Origin: Croceivirga sp.
GTDB taxonomy: Bacteria > Bacteroidota > Bacteroidia > Flavobacteriales > Flavobacteriaceae
Reading direction: 5' to 3'
Assembly (NCBI GenBank): GCA_028281025.1
Contig: JANQKR010000012.1
Span: forward strand, 1 to 64,000
DNA length: 64,000 nt
The position numbers and the translations under genes are program-made. Positions 26,253 to 35,376 of this stretch are shown here, one piece after another. How positions within the stretch are numbered: position 1 is the stretch's first letter; each line of letters begins with the position of its first letter. The notes beneath the pieces are model-generated. The model was not told where the DNA came from and made no database searches. It saw only the letters and a list, made by a program, of their open reading frames with translations.

Positions 26253-27386
26253 ATGGATTCAATTTTATACTTCATTGTTTGGGCAGCATTGTTTCAGGGC
26301 CTTTTTCTGGCCCTCATTTATATTTTTTCAAAAAAACACAGGAGCTTTGCCAATACGCTTTTGGGCCTCTTTCTAATAGCTATTGTAATTGAGGCCGTAA
26401 CGGCGATCCACCCTTTTCAATATATCGGAACCTATCCTTTGGTAGCGTATTTTGCCCTGCCGGATGTTATCCTCTTCATCCCCATTCTTTTTTTACATTT
26501 TGTTCTGGAGAAACTGGGGAGTTCCCACAAGCATCGATTGTTTTTAAGGGTAAATTATTTTATGGCACTGTCCATAAGCCTTATTACGCTATTGAACCTT
26601 TATCTGTTTCTCTTTGAAGCATCTTCAATAGCCCAAACATTTGATTTCCCGGTGGTATATTGGTTTCATTTTGCTGTTAAATCGTACGCTTTTCTTATCA
26701 CCGTTTATGCCATCTTTATTTCATGGCGGGAAATCAAACACTATAAAATCTTGGTTCAAAATGAATTTTCCGATTATAATTTATTACAGATCAACTGGTT
26801 GTTGTACTTGATTTATCTATTGCTTCCCGTTGTAGTGCTTTGGGGGGTGGCCCTGTTAAGGGTTGTTATTGTCACTGACTTTTCCGATGATTTCGATGTC
26901 CCAATATTTGGTCTCATTGCCATATTTCTTTATTACCTCAGTTATCGGGCCTACCTCCATCCAAACCTATTCGAAAGATTTCCGGAAAGTATATTGGAAA
27001 AGGAAGGTTCCAAAACCAACATTTCTGAGGATAGGGACCCCAAGGAAAATAGTGACAGGATTGAAAAGCTGATGACGGAAAATGAATATTATTTAGACCA
27101 TAATCTGACCATTGCTACTTTTGCCAGGGAAGTGAACATCTCCCCCCGAAAGATTTCGACTTGCATTAACCAGGACCTGGGGAAGAATTTTAATGAATGG
27201 GTGAATGATTTTAGAGTTAAAAAGGCGAAGGAGCTCCTGGAACGGGATACGGATTATAGGTTGTCCATTGAAGGTATAGGATTGGAATCCGGATTTAAGT
27301 CCAGGTCTGCGCTTTATGCAGCATTCAAGAATAAATTGGGGTGTTCTCCCGGGGAATTTAGAAAAGGGAAAAGCTCCATTGCTTGA
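26253..27386 (+). CDS. Membrane-anchored AraC-family regulator, copy 1
   Basis: 377 residues. Six to seven hydrophobic helices fill the first about 235 residues. A linker follows, then a C-terminal AraC/XylS domain (about 275-377) with the first helix-turn-helix in LTIATFAREVNISPRKISTCINQDLGKNFNEWVNDFRVKKAKELL and the second in LSIEGIGLESGFKSRSALYAAFKNKLGCSPGEFRK. It presumably senses a membrane or envelope signal directly. A second gene with about the same architecture and strong similarity begins at 27623. Target genes unknown. Confidence 0.9.
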   Translation: MDSILYFIVWAALFQGLFLALIYIFSKKHRSFANTLLGLFLIAIVIEAVTAIHPFQYIGTYPLVAYFALPDVILFIPILFLHFVLEKLGSSHKHRLFLRVNYFMALSISLITLLNLYLFLFEASSIAQTFDFPVVYWFHFAVKSYAFLITVYAIFISWREIKHYKILVQNEFSDYNLLQINWLLYLIYLLLPVVVLWGVALLRVVIVTDFSDDFDVPIFGLIAIFLYYLSYRAYLHPNLFERFPESILEKEGSKTNISEDRDPKENSDRIEKLMTENEYYLDHNLTIATFAREVNISPRKISTCINQDLGKNFNEWVNDFRVKKAKELLERDTDYRLSIEGIGLESGFKSRSALYAAFKNKLGCSPGEFRKGKSSIA

Positions 27387-27622
27387 GTACTAAAGGTCTA
27401 AATAGCCCTATTGCCCGGTATTGAATGCCCTAAGGTGGTTTTTGTACACCAATGGCCTGGGTTGACCGATAAAAGTTCCACCGTAATAGGTACGGTCCAT
27501 TATAGCTAGGATATGAGCGGGGTTTGGGTAAGACCCTTGCATTTCATTTGCAAACACTGATACTTGGAAAACATCTGACCATGGATTTTAATCGGATATC
27601 GTATTTGGCCGTCAATGAAAAG

Positions 27623-28747
27623 ATGGGGCTACTTACAGCCTTTATTCTTTGGGCAGCATTGCTACAGGGCTTTTTCCTGGCTTTGATCTACATTCTTTCC
27701 AAGCGGAACAAAAGTGTGGCAAACACCTTGCTCGGTCTGTTTTTGATGGCTATTGTCCTTGAAGCCTTGACTACCATATTGCCTTTTGACCAAATTGGAA
27801 GGTATGTTTTGAACGAATACTTTGCCCTGCCCGAGGTAAAACTCTTTATGCCTTTGTTCTTTTTGCACTTTGTTCTGGAAAAACTTGGAAGCTCCCATCG
27901 ATTTGCACAATTTCTTAAGGTCAACTACACCATTGCCGTTTTCATTGCCTCAATTAGCCTGTACAACCTATACCTGTTTTTTTCAAAGTCATCTTCCATT
28001 GCACGGACTTTTGATTTTGCTTTTATCGATACGGTCCATTTTGTGCTTCAATTGTATGCCTTTCTGATTTCGATCGTCGCTTTTGTCATTGCCTTTCGTG
28101 AAGTGAATTGGTATAAAAAATTGGTTCAGAATGAGTATTCAGATTACAATATGCTCCAGATAAAATGGTTATGGCGATTTATTTATCTACTGTTGCCCGC
28201 CGTTTTTCTTTGGGCCGCTGAGCTTGTTCGTGTCATTGTTGCACCAGAAAACAAGAGCGTATTTGTGCTGCCCCTGTTTGGCTTCATAGCACTGTTTTTA
28301 TATTACATAAGTTATCAGGCCTATATCCACCCCACGTTTTTCAAAAAGCTTCCCGAAAGTGTTTTGGACAAAAAACAAAATCGTAAGGGAACCGTGGAAG
28401 TTGAAAATAACTGTTCCGCGGAAACCAGTAAACTGATCCAGCAATGTATGAAGGAAAACGAGTACTATCTGGACCATGATTTGACCATTAATTTGTTTGC
28501 CCGGCATATAAAAATGTCCCCAAGGCTCATATCGACCTGTATCAACCAAAACCTTGGACAAAACTTCAACGAATGGGTCAATGGATTTAGGGTGGAGAAA
28601 GCCAAAAAGTTAATTGAGAACGATGCAGGAAATAAGCTGTCCATTGAAGGCATAGGTCAGGAGTCCGGCTTCAAATCCAGGTCTGCCCTATATACCGCGT
28701 TCAAAAATAAATTGGGGTGTTCCCCCGGGCAGTACCGTCAAAAATAG
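27623..28747 (+). CDS. Membrane-anchored AraC-family regulator, copy 2 (paralogue)
   Basis: 374 residues. It aligns end to end with the preceding regulator: (F)ILWAALLQGFFLALIYILSKRNKSVANTLLGLFLMAIV, FALPEVKLFMPLFFLHFVLEKLGSSH, SDYNMLQIKWL and the AraC domain with LSIEGIGQESGFKSRSALYTAFKNKLGCSPGQYR. Start 27623 is chosen because it lines up with the start of copy 1; ATG 27581 would add 14 residues. The HTH helices are nearly the same in both copies, so they may share DNA targets, whereas the membrane parts differ more, pointing to different signals. Confidence 0.88.
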   Translation: MGLLTAFILWAALLQGFFLALIYILSKRNKSVANTLLGLFLMAIVLEALTTILPFDQIGRYVLNEYFALPEVKLFMPLFFLHFVLEKLGSSHRFAQFLKVNYTIAVFIASISLYNLYLFFSKSSSIARTFDFAFIDTVHFVLQLYAFLISIVAFVIAFREVNWYKKLVQNEYSDYNMLQIKWLWRFIYLLLPAVFLWAAELVRVIVAPENKSVFVLPLFGFIALFLYYISYQAYIHPTFFKKLPESVLDKKQNRKGTVEVENNCSAETSKLIQQCMKENEYYLDHDLTINLFARHIKMSPRLISTCINQNLGQNFNEWVNGFRVEKAKKLIENDAGNKLSIEGIGQESGFKSRSALYTAFKNKLGCSPGQYRQK

Positions 28748-28882
28748 CCGTCTACATTTTTAAGGAGGGCACCTGTTGGCCATTTGGGATTGTCCTAAAT
28801 ACCGTATCCCAAACAACTTCCTTTTTTCCCTTTTACTAAAAGTATGGAGTTTTACCCCAACTCATTTATGTACCCATGGATT

Positions 28883-30064
28883 ATGGAAACCTTTAAACCG
28901 ATTATAAAAACATCAAGGATTGCAATTGTGGATGTGCTAAGGGGATTTGCCCTGTTCGGCGTATTGTTGGCCAATGTCCCCTATGACCATCAGGCCGCAA
29001 TGGAAAATGAATACAATCAAGTTTTTGGTTTTGTCCATGATATGTTGATCAATCGAAAGTTTATTACGCTGTTTTCAATCCTGTTCGGTTTTGGGTTCCA
29101 TATCCAAATGAACAGGGCCATAAGCAAAGGATTGGACTTCAACAGCTATTTTTTACGAAGAATGGGGCTATTGTTCTTGATTGGTTGTATCCATTGTTTT
29201 CTCATCTGGAATGGGGATATCCTCATGTCCTACGCCTTAGGCGGTGTTTTGCTGCTCTTGGTCAGGAATTGGTCCATTAAAAAACTTACGATTCTTGCGA
29301 TAGCATTATGTGTGGTACTTACTGGGATTGTTTTTATAGGAAATGCCGTTTTAGGATGGCAACAGCACAGTTATGATAGCCATTACATACTTGGACACCC
29401 TATTGCCAATTCCTATGGTGAATATCTCCACATTAATTTTCGCATTTCCCAATGGGTGAATTTTTTACAGGACATGCCATTGACATTGGTATTTACCTTT
29501 GGAAATATGCTCATTGGATGTATTCTGGGCAAGCTCAAGTTTTTTTTAAACCCAAGCAAACAAAGATGGTTGACAAACAGTTTTATAATTCTTGGGGTTA
29601 TGGTAGGACTGCCATCCAGTTACCTATTTCACCTGGTAAACACCAATATGTTGGAACTGGATGTATCCATGGTGTGGCTCCCTTTTGTAGTGATTACCGG
29701 AATGATACTACAGACATTGGGATATATGGCCCTTTTTGTAAAATTGGCACCAATCCCCCTGTTCAAAAAGCTAACATCCTGGTTTAGCTATGTGGGAAGA
29801 ACAGCATTGTCCAATTATATCTTACAATCCATTTTATATCTAATCGTAATCTTTCATGCCATTACTCCATTTGGGCTTTACGGGAATACCTCCAGGGGGG
29901 AGACCTACCTCATCGCAGTTATCTTTTTCATTTGGCAGTCCTTTATAAGTTGCATATGGCTAAGGGAATATGAACAGGGACCCTTGGAATACCTTTGGAA
30001 AAAAATGTCATATAAAGGATTTGTAAGGGAAGGCAAGAAAATTGGGTCGGGCAAAATCCAATAA
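28883..30064 (+). CDS. DUF418/YeiB-type multi-spanning membrane protein
   Basis: 393 residues with about ten hydrophobic helices. The opening RIAIVDVLRGFALFGVLLANVP is the hallmark of the DUF418/YeiB group (R-I-x-x-x-D-x-L-R-G-x-A-L-x-G), and the C-terminal third with FSYVGRTALSNYILQSI (G-R-x-A-L-S-N-Y) and GPLEYLWKKMSY is the DUF418 domain. These proteins are thought to be related to membrane acyltransferases, but no activity is established. Start 28883 keeps the usual short leader; ATG 28844 is an alternative 13 codons upstream. Confidence 0.88.
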   Translation: METFKPIIKTSRIAIVDVLRGFALFGVLLANVPYDHQAAMENEYNQVFGFVHDMLINRKFITLFSILFGFGFHIQMNRAISKGLDFNSYFLRRMGLLFLIGCIHCFLIWNGDILMSYALGGVLLLLVRNWSIKKLTILAIALCVVLTGIVFIGNAVLGWQQHSYDSHYILGHPIANSYGEYLHINFRISQWVNFLQDMPLTLVFTFGNMLIGCILGKLKFFLNPSKQRWLTNSFIILGVMVGLPSSYLFHLVNTNMLELDVSMVWLPFVVITGMILQTLGYMALFVKLAPIPLFKKLTSWFSYVGRTALSNYILQSILYLIVIFHAITPFGLYGNTSRGETYLIAVIFFIWQSFISCIWLREYEQGPLEYLWKKMSYKGFVREGKKIGSGKIQ

Positions 30065-30352
30065 AGAACGGCACCCATGCTGGATATCAAATACTATGGT
30101 ATAGTACCAAGCAAACGTATGCAAAACGATCCTAACCACATGTATGCATTACCGGGAAATAGTATTATGGAAAACCGGCCAAAAACGTATACTTGAAAAG
30201 AATACGGGAATAGAATTTAGTTATCGCCATTGCGGATTCCTTGTTGGAATATGTTCTAATTTCGTTATCGATTTAATCCAAGACCAAAAGACAATACCGA
30301 AACGGAATAATAAGGGAAACCTATTGAAAAACTTTTAAAATAAAACCGTAAA

Positions 30353-30829
30353 ATGAGAACGCAAAACAGAATTGGACTGGATAGGGATGCATCCCAAATC
30401 ATAGCTGAAAAATTAAACGAGCTTTTGGCAAATTATCAGGTATTCTATATGAACTCACGTGGATTCCATTGGAATATTAAAGGGGAGGATTTTTTTGAAC
30501 TGCATCTAAAATTTGAAGAACTCTACAACGATTCATTGGTAAAAATTGACGAAATAGCCGAGCGTGTTTTGACTTTGGGCTTTGTCCCGCTCCACACCTA
30601 TTCGGATTATTCCAAAGTATCCAAAATTGGGGAAGCAAAAAATGTGACCCGTGGCAATGAGGCCATCACGGAAGTTCTAAAGGGGTATGAAGTATTATTG
30701 CCCCTGGAAAGGGAGCTGCTTGACCTATCGGGCAAATCCGACGACGAAGGCACCAATGCTTTGATGAGTGATTATATCCGGGAGCAGGAAAAACTTGTTT
30801 GGATGTATTCCGCCTATTTGGGACAATGA
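30353..30829 (+). CDS. dps: Dps-type ferritin-like DNA-protection protein
   Basis: 158 residues, the normal length for Dps. The inter-subunit ferroxidase ligands are present with the family's exact spacing: His39 (RGFHWNIKG), His51, Asp66 and Glu70 (DEIAER). Dps oligomers store iron as ferric mineral, use up hydrogen peroxide and can coat DNA. The N-terminal tail is short (about 10 residues, MRTQNRIGLD), so strong non-specific DNA binding is not obvious. It stands alone about 260 nt upstream of the metallothionein-like gene. Confidence 0.9.
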   Translation: MRTQNRIGLDRDASQIIAEKLNELLANYQVFYMNSRGFHWNIKGEDFFELHLKFEELYNDSLVKIDEIAERVLTLGFVPLHTYSDYSKVSKIGEAKNVTRGNEAITEVLKGYEVLLPLERELLDLSGKSDDEGTNALMSDYIREQEKLVWMYSAYLGQ

Positions 30830-31013
30830 TCATACCCTATTGGATACCGGGCATTTAACCTAAGGGGAAGATGCCCATGGTGGCATTCCAAAAATGCGTC
30901 AATTTATGGAAAGCCTGGGAATCAATATTCCAAAGTTTCCAATTGATTCGGTGATTTTCGGCGCCCAAAAACCAAAACGATTTCCCTCCTGCTGAACTTC
31001 CGGACCAAACAAC

Positions 31014-31032
31014 CCAAAAAACTCTTTTTTGG
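31014..31032. promoter_or_regulatory. 19-bp palindrome upstream of the metallothionein/sigma unit
   Basis: CCAAAAAA-CTC-TTTTTTGG: two perfect 8-bp arms around 3 nt. It ends 54 nt before the start of the Cys-rich peptide gene. It could be an operator; the low GC makes a terminator less likely. A partial -7-like TATCTTTT follows at 31035. Confidence 0.35.
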
Positions 31033-31086
31033 AGTATCTTTTTCCAACATTTTCAGTCTACCCAATAACTAAAAATTAGGACCATC

Positions 31087-31206
31087 ATGAAAGGAAATTG
31101 TACTTGTAACAACTGCAAATGCCCCAATTGTAATTGTGGTGACTGTAAATCCAAAAGCTGTTCTTGCGTGACTTGTGATTGCAAAGAGTGTGCATGTTGC
31201 AATTGA
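31087..31206 (+). CDS. Metallothionein-like Cys-rich peptide, 39 residues
   Basis: 39 residues with 14 Cys and no aromatic residue or leucine. The spacing is mostly C-x-C and C-x-x-C (C5, C7, C10, C12, C15, C17, C20, C25, C27, C30, C32, C35, C37, C38), as in metallothioneins. Lys, Asn and Asp fill the gaps. There is no signal peptide, so it should bind metal (zinc, copper or cadmium type) in the cytoplasm. It is preceded by the leader aaaaattaggaccatc and followed 28 nt later by a Cys-bearing sigma factor gene. It does not match a known bacterial SmtA-type sequence; similarity is compositional. Confidence 0.7.
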   Translation: MKGNCTCNNCKCPNCNCGDCKSKSCSCVTCDCKECACCN

Positions 31207-31234
31207 ACCAAACAATCCATTGTTTGACCGCTGT

Positions 31235-31750
31235 ATGAGTTTATCAACCACGGAAATTTGGAAGAAATTCTATACTGACCTTTATTTTTTTACACTGAAA
31301 AAAGTAAAAAATGTAGAGGCAACAAAAGATATTCTCCAAAATAGCTTCGCAAAGATTCATGCCAATCGCAACGCCCTGCGACAAGAAACCAAGGTCAAAC
31401 AATGGGTTTTCCAAATTACCCGAAATGAAATTGTAAATTTCCACAGGACCGGTAAAATACTTGACCGTACTCCCTTTGAAGACCCAACAGATAGCAATGG
31501 TCCTTGTTGTTTCGATAGATTCGTTGATGAATTGCCGGAAATCTATAAAACCGTAATGCTACCAATCTACCTTCAAGGAAAAAAACAGGCCGAAGTTGCC
31601 AAGGATTTGGGAATTTCGCTGCCCAATGTCAAAGCAAGGGTCCGAAGGGCAAAAATCATTTTAAAAAAACGGTTTATAGCCTGTTGTAAATATAGCCTTA
31701 ACGAAAAGGGACAATTGATTGGCGAACCGGATTGTATAATCTGTGGGTAA
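31235..31750 (+). CDS. ECF sigma factor, SigZ-like, with extra cysteines
   Basis: 171 residues. Region 2 is ATKDILQNSFAKIHAN ... VKQWVFQITRNEIVNFHR; region 4 is LPEIYKTVMLPIYLQGKKQAEVAKDLGISLPNVKARVRRAKIILKKRF. It most resembles the SigZ-type ECF factors, whose tail after region 4 also has cysteines. Six Cys are present: C91 and C92 in the interdomain linker (GPCCFDRF), C150 and C151 directly after region 4, and C167 and C170 at the end (DCIICG). These could bind metal or sense redox. No anti-sigma gene is adjacent. Start 31235 (MSLSTTEIW) is preferred over 31175, which overlaps the metallothionein-like gene. Confidence 0.85.
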   Translation: MSLSTTEIWKKFYTDLYFFTLKKVKNVEATKDILQNSFAKIHANRNALRQETKVKQWVFQITRNEIVNFHRTGKILDRTPFEDPTDSNGPCCFDRFVDELPEIYKTVMLPIYLQGKKQAEVAKDLGISLPNVKARVRRAKIILKKRFIACCKYSLNEKGQLIGEPDCIICG

Positions 31751-31955
31751 AATCATACCCTAACTACCCTTTCGGAATTCCAAATCCATTTTTTTAGCCC
31801 TAGGCCGGGATAACCATTGGGACCTACATCCCAGATATTGTTGTCATCCCAATTTAGGCAATTGGTGTTCTTTGTTGGAGGTCCCGGTGTTGAAGTACCC
31901 ATCCCCCTTTTTCAAAACTGTGTTCCTTTAAATTGGTTAAGGTACATCTGCTCCT

Positions 31956-33467
31956 TCAGTTTTCCATTAGTAGTTTTAAGGCAAAATCCAATTGGGGATC
32001 CCTTAGTTCAAGTATGTCTTGAACGGTAGTTGGGATTGGGTAATCCGGTAAGGTCCCTTTACCAATAAACTTTGTCTCTTTACTGTTCATTACATATTTG
32101 CTCAATGGGAGCTGAACTGTAATTTTCGTATTTGGCAATCTAAGTTGGGCAAAGTCTCCACCATGCCCTCCATGATAAGCACCTCCCGATTCCTCCCCGA
32201 TAAAAATGGCCCTTTTATTAAAATGTAGAACCGAAGTGAATTCAGCTGTAGTGGAAGCACTTCGTCCATTTATTAAGACATATAAATTCCCTTGAAACCT
32301 ATTCTCACTGGGTTGTTGGAGCAATAACCCTTGATGGGCTGTAGGCAAGGTTGCGAACCTGCCATCCTCCATTTGTTCGACAAAGGGCAGGGTTACCTTC
32401 ATCCATTCTGCATTTTTATCCGTATGTTTAAACAGAAATGTAGTGTCCGCGATACCGGCATTGGTGTAGAGGGAATCTAAATACGCAGTGGGCCTATCCA
32501 CCAAATAAGACAGTAGATGCCTACCCAGATCATCATTGCCACCGCCGTTGTCCCTTACATCAACAATTAAATTCCCCACACCCTTATCCTTAATTTTTTT
32601 AAATGCCTTGTGGACAAGTGCCTTGAATTTGGGGGAGTAAAAATTTCCCACTGTAAGAAAGGCGATATCATCGGACAAAAATTCGTAACGAATCGGATTT
32701 TCCCTCATTGCCCGTTCCTTTGCCCCATAATGATCCAGGTATTTTCGGATTTCCGGGTTTTTATGGGAGGTGTACTTCTTGTAGTTTCTTTTCCATTCTT
32801 CCTGTGTTACCGCCTTGAGGATTTTGGTGAATGTTCCACCATCCTTTCCTTTGAGTTCTACCGTAAAGTGTTCTGCACTATCCATTAAAAGGTAGTACCA
32901 AAACTGAAACTCCATACCAGTCTGTAACCTGCTGTGCTTATTGGACCGTATCTCCCCGTCCGATGGGAAGTAAGGAATAAGTTTGCCATAGATATCTGCC
33001 ATGGATTTGCCGTTGATGCTTACTATTTGTGTGCCCGGACTTAAATCAGCCATGGACGAAAAATCAGATATAACGTAGGCCTTTGCGGGTTCAAACTCCC
33101 AGAAGATTTTTAAGGGAAAAAACCTTCCCTTGTCCATAATCTTTCCAAGCAGTTCAGAATCAGGTGTTGCTATCGTATGTTGACATTTGATCAGGGCAAC
33201 CAGGTTACATATTTCCCTATAAAACGCTCTGTAGGTCATAGGGAAATTTGATAGGCTTTGAACTTTCGTAAACAAGGAATCCAAGGTCTTCTTCGTAGTA
33301 TACCGATAAAGTCCGGGATGGATTTTTTCCAATCCTGCTTTTAACATCCTAAGGTCTTCCTGTACCATATTGGAAGGAAATTTTTGATCAAAAAACGTTT
33401 TGGGATCGGATTGGGCATGTAGTTGTAGGGATAAAAACCCTACAAAAACTATGATATGCAATTTCAT
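31956..33467 (-). CDS. Exported S41-family peptidase
   Basis: 503 residues. Signal peptide about 1-18 (ending QLHAQ). A helical N-terminal domain of about 120 residues and a PDZ-like portion (SPGTQIVSINGKSMADIY) lead to the S41 (tail-specific/TSP) core: LIVDVRDNGGGNDD, then NGRSASTTAEFTSVL with the catalytic Ser, then IGEESGGAY. This type of protease acts in the periplasm or on the surface on unstructured C-termini. The core is longer than in CtpA. It stands alone, convergent with the sigma factor gene. Confidence 0.88.
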   Translation of the reverse strand: MKLHIIVFVGFLSLQLHAQSDPKTFFDQKFPSNMVQEDLRMLKAGLEKIHPGLYRYTTKKTLDSLFTKVQSLSNFPMTYRAFYREICNLVALIKCQHTIATPDSELLGKIMDKGRFFPLKIFWEFEPAKAYVISDFSSMADLSPGTQIVSINGKSMADIYGKLIPYFPSDGEIRSNKHSRLQTGMEFQFWYYLLMDSAEHFTVELKGKDGGTFTKILKAVTQEEWKRNYKKYTSHKNPEIRKYLDHYGAKERAMRENPIRYEFLSDDIAFLTVGNFYSPKFKALVHKAFKKIKDKGVGNLIVDVRDNGGGNDDLGRHLLSYLVDRPTAYLDSLYTNAGIADTTFLFKHTDKNAEWMKVTLPFVEQMEDGRFATLPTAHQGLLLQQPSENRFQGNLYVLINGRSASTTAEFTSVLHFNKRAIFIGEESGGAYHGGHGGDFAQLRLPNTKITVQLPLSKYVMNSKETKFIGKGTLPDYPIPTTVQDILELRDPQLDFALKLLMEN

Positions 33468-33528
33468 TTTCTCTGATATTGATTATGCCCCAAAGGAAGA
33501 TGGAAAAGAAATACCAATCTGCCCAATT

Positions 33529-34674
33529 CTAGTATTGGGTGTGATTTTTTTGTAATAATTCTGCCCGTTTGGAAAGATATGCCTTTGGAGAAAGGCCGGT
33601 GGATTGTTTAAAAGCCCGTTGAAAGGTAGACTGGGAATTAAAACCACATTCAAAGGCTATGCCGGAGAGTTTTAAATGCTTTTTTTCTGTAACGACCATC
33701 TGTTGTTTTACTTCTTCTACACGATAATGGTTAACAAAAGTGTTGAAACTCATGTAGAAATAATGGTTCAGCACATGGGAAACCGTTCGCTGATCTGAAC
33801 CAACATGGTTTACCAATCGATGCAGTTCAAGGTTAGGTTCTAAATAAAGTTTATCCTTGGTCATAGCATTTTGGATAACCTTTATTAGCTCTTTGGATTC
33901 TTGTTCGGTAAGTCGAATGCTCTGGGTTTTACTTTCTTTGATGGATTGTCGTGAATGAAGAAATCCTTTTATACCAAGCACATAAATAAATATCGATAAT
34001 GGGACATAAATGGGATAGTAGCCTAAGCTGTCCATCATTATGGACCGGATGGCAGGAACAACATAGGGCACCAAAAAAATCAACCATATCAATTGAAAAA
34101 TAAGGAAGGAATTCAAAAACACCTTGACCCACTTGGAATGGGGCTTAGGTTTATTTGGACTGGAAATCAGCTTCGAAAAAAACCGTTTGGCCAATAGTAA
34201 ATAAACGGTAATGGAAAGCCATCTGGGTATGTCCGAGTAAGAATTGTATAAGTCGATGTGATTGCCCCACTCCAAAAGATAACCCCTACTGAACGAGTCC
34301 AATAAAAAACCGATGGTCAATACCCAACCTACAATTATTGGAACCAAATCCACTACCACAGGTAAGAAATGAAACCAATAATTCCGTTTCCAATGGGATG
34401 TGGGCTGTAGCAAAAAACGGATGTAAAAATAAAGGAGCGGCCCAACCGCCATAATAAGAATTGTAGGAACTAGGCTTAGAACGAGCCCCATTTGCCAGTA
34501 TGGGACCGTTTCGGTCAAGTAGATATTCAATGAAGCCAATGACATCAGGAGAAGCATGGTGGCCAAAAGCTTTTCAGCCATTTCTTTTTTGTGACCAAAG
34601 AACAACGTGAAACTAAAAATGAGTCCCTGGACAGCACCAAGCAGAATGATGGTATTTAGAAAATTGGTTAGCAC
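33529..34674 (-). CDS. Membrane-anchored AraC-family regulator
   Basis: 381 residues. Seven hydrophobic helices in the first about 245 residues, followed by an AraC/XylS domain (about 270-375) with LELHRLVNHVGSDQRTVSHVLNHYFYMSFNTFVNHYRVEEVKQQM and LKLSGIAFECGFNSQSTFQRAFKQSTGLSPKAYL. Same general build as the two at 26253 and 27623, but only distantly similar, so it is a separate lineage. It is upstream of the S41 peptidase gene on the same strand (61 nt), so it may control or be read with it. Confidence 0.88.
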   Translation of the reverse strand: MLTNFLNTIILLGAVQGLIFSFTLFFGHKKEMAEKLLATMLLLMSLASLNIYLTETVPYWQMGLVLSLVPTILIMAVGPLLYFYIRFLLQPTSHWKRNYWFHFLPVVVDLVPIIVGWVLTIGFLLDSFSRGYLLEWGNHIDLYNSYSDIPRWLSITVYLLLAKRFFSKLISSPNKPKPHSKWVKVFLNSFLIFQLIWLIFLVPYVVPAIRSIMMDSLGYYPIYVPLSIFIYVLGIKGFLHSRQSIKESKTQSIRLTEQESKELIKVIQNAMTKDKLYLEPNLELHRLVNHVGSDQRTVSHVLNHYFYMSFNTFVNHYRVEEVKQQMVVTEKKHLKLSGIAFECGFNSQSTFQRAFKQSTGLSPKAYLSKRAELLQKNHTQY

Positions 34675-35376
34675 ACCGCCTATAATATGGTAAGACAGTA
34701 CAAATTACAGATTATCCCCTTTATGACGGTAAAAACGCGTGTGGAAATGAAAAGGGTTTTTCAGTTAAAAAATTTGCGATAATATGATCAGTCTTGAAAA
34801 TGAGGACCAATGGGAACGCCTATCTCTTTTGTTGGGAATGCCCACCAATTTCCACCCAGGTAGGGCAGTATTTAAAAACCCCTTTCCGATTTTGACCCTT
34901 AACCTGTTTATGTAAACATAGGTCATATTCTTTGGCTCTCAATCCTAACTTCATTGCTCTTGAAAAACCCAAGAAGGATTTTCAATCGCCAACGGAGTGA
35001 AATCCAAAACTGCTCGGTAAATTTCCATCAAAAATCATTCCCCAGGCTGCGGTTTTCCTTGTTCATTTACCAAAGTAGGGCATGATGCCCAGAAATGTGT
35101 ATTGGAACAAAGCATAATCCAACCTTAAAACCTTTCAGGTTAACCTCCAAAACCTTGGGTTTGGTCTTTTAACATTCTTCAATGAATCCCCCTTCTTTTT
35201 TTAGAATCATTCTTAATTAGCCTTTTTTTTGACGATTTCTCATTTTTAAGGGGCTTTAATGATAAATATCATATTTCTACGTCCAGTGCTTACATATTTT
35301 TACACGCGGTTTTTGGTGTTTTCCTAACTGTACCCATATAGAAACAACCTTTTTTAATAGTAAAACTATCAATCAT
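34675..35376. other. 702-bp intergenic region between divergent genes
   Basis: No credible gene. Short frames such as one of 43 codons from 34784 have no leader or recognisable sequence. The region serves as the divergent promoter area for the AraC regulator (minus) and the hexaheme cytochrome (plus). The only clear structure is the palindrome at 35259-35272. Confidence 0.6.
35259..35272. promoter_or_regulatory. FNR/CRP-type palindrome upstream of hexaheme cytochrome gene
   Basis: ATGATAAATATCAT: perfect 6-bp arms around AA. The core TGAT-N4-ATCA has the same spacing as the FNR consensus TTGAT-N4-ATCAA. It lies 104 nt before the start at 35377. A nearly identical site with the same AAAT centre is found before ccsBA at 51474. 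Confidence 0.5.

Noticed and set aside
30144-30338. 64-codon plus-strand frame upstream of dps
   Set aside because: No family resemblance; the interval reads as non-coding leader sequence.
34784-34915. 43-codon plus-strand frame in the long intergenic region
   Set aside because: No leader or conserved pattern; probably chance in a 700-bp non-coding stretch.
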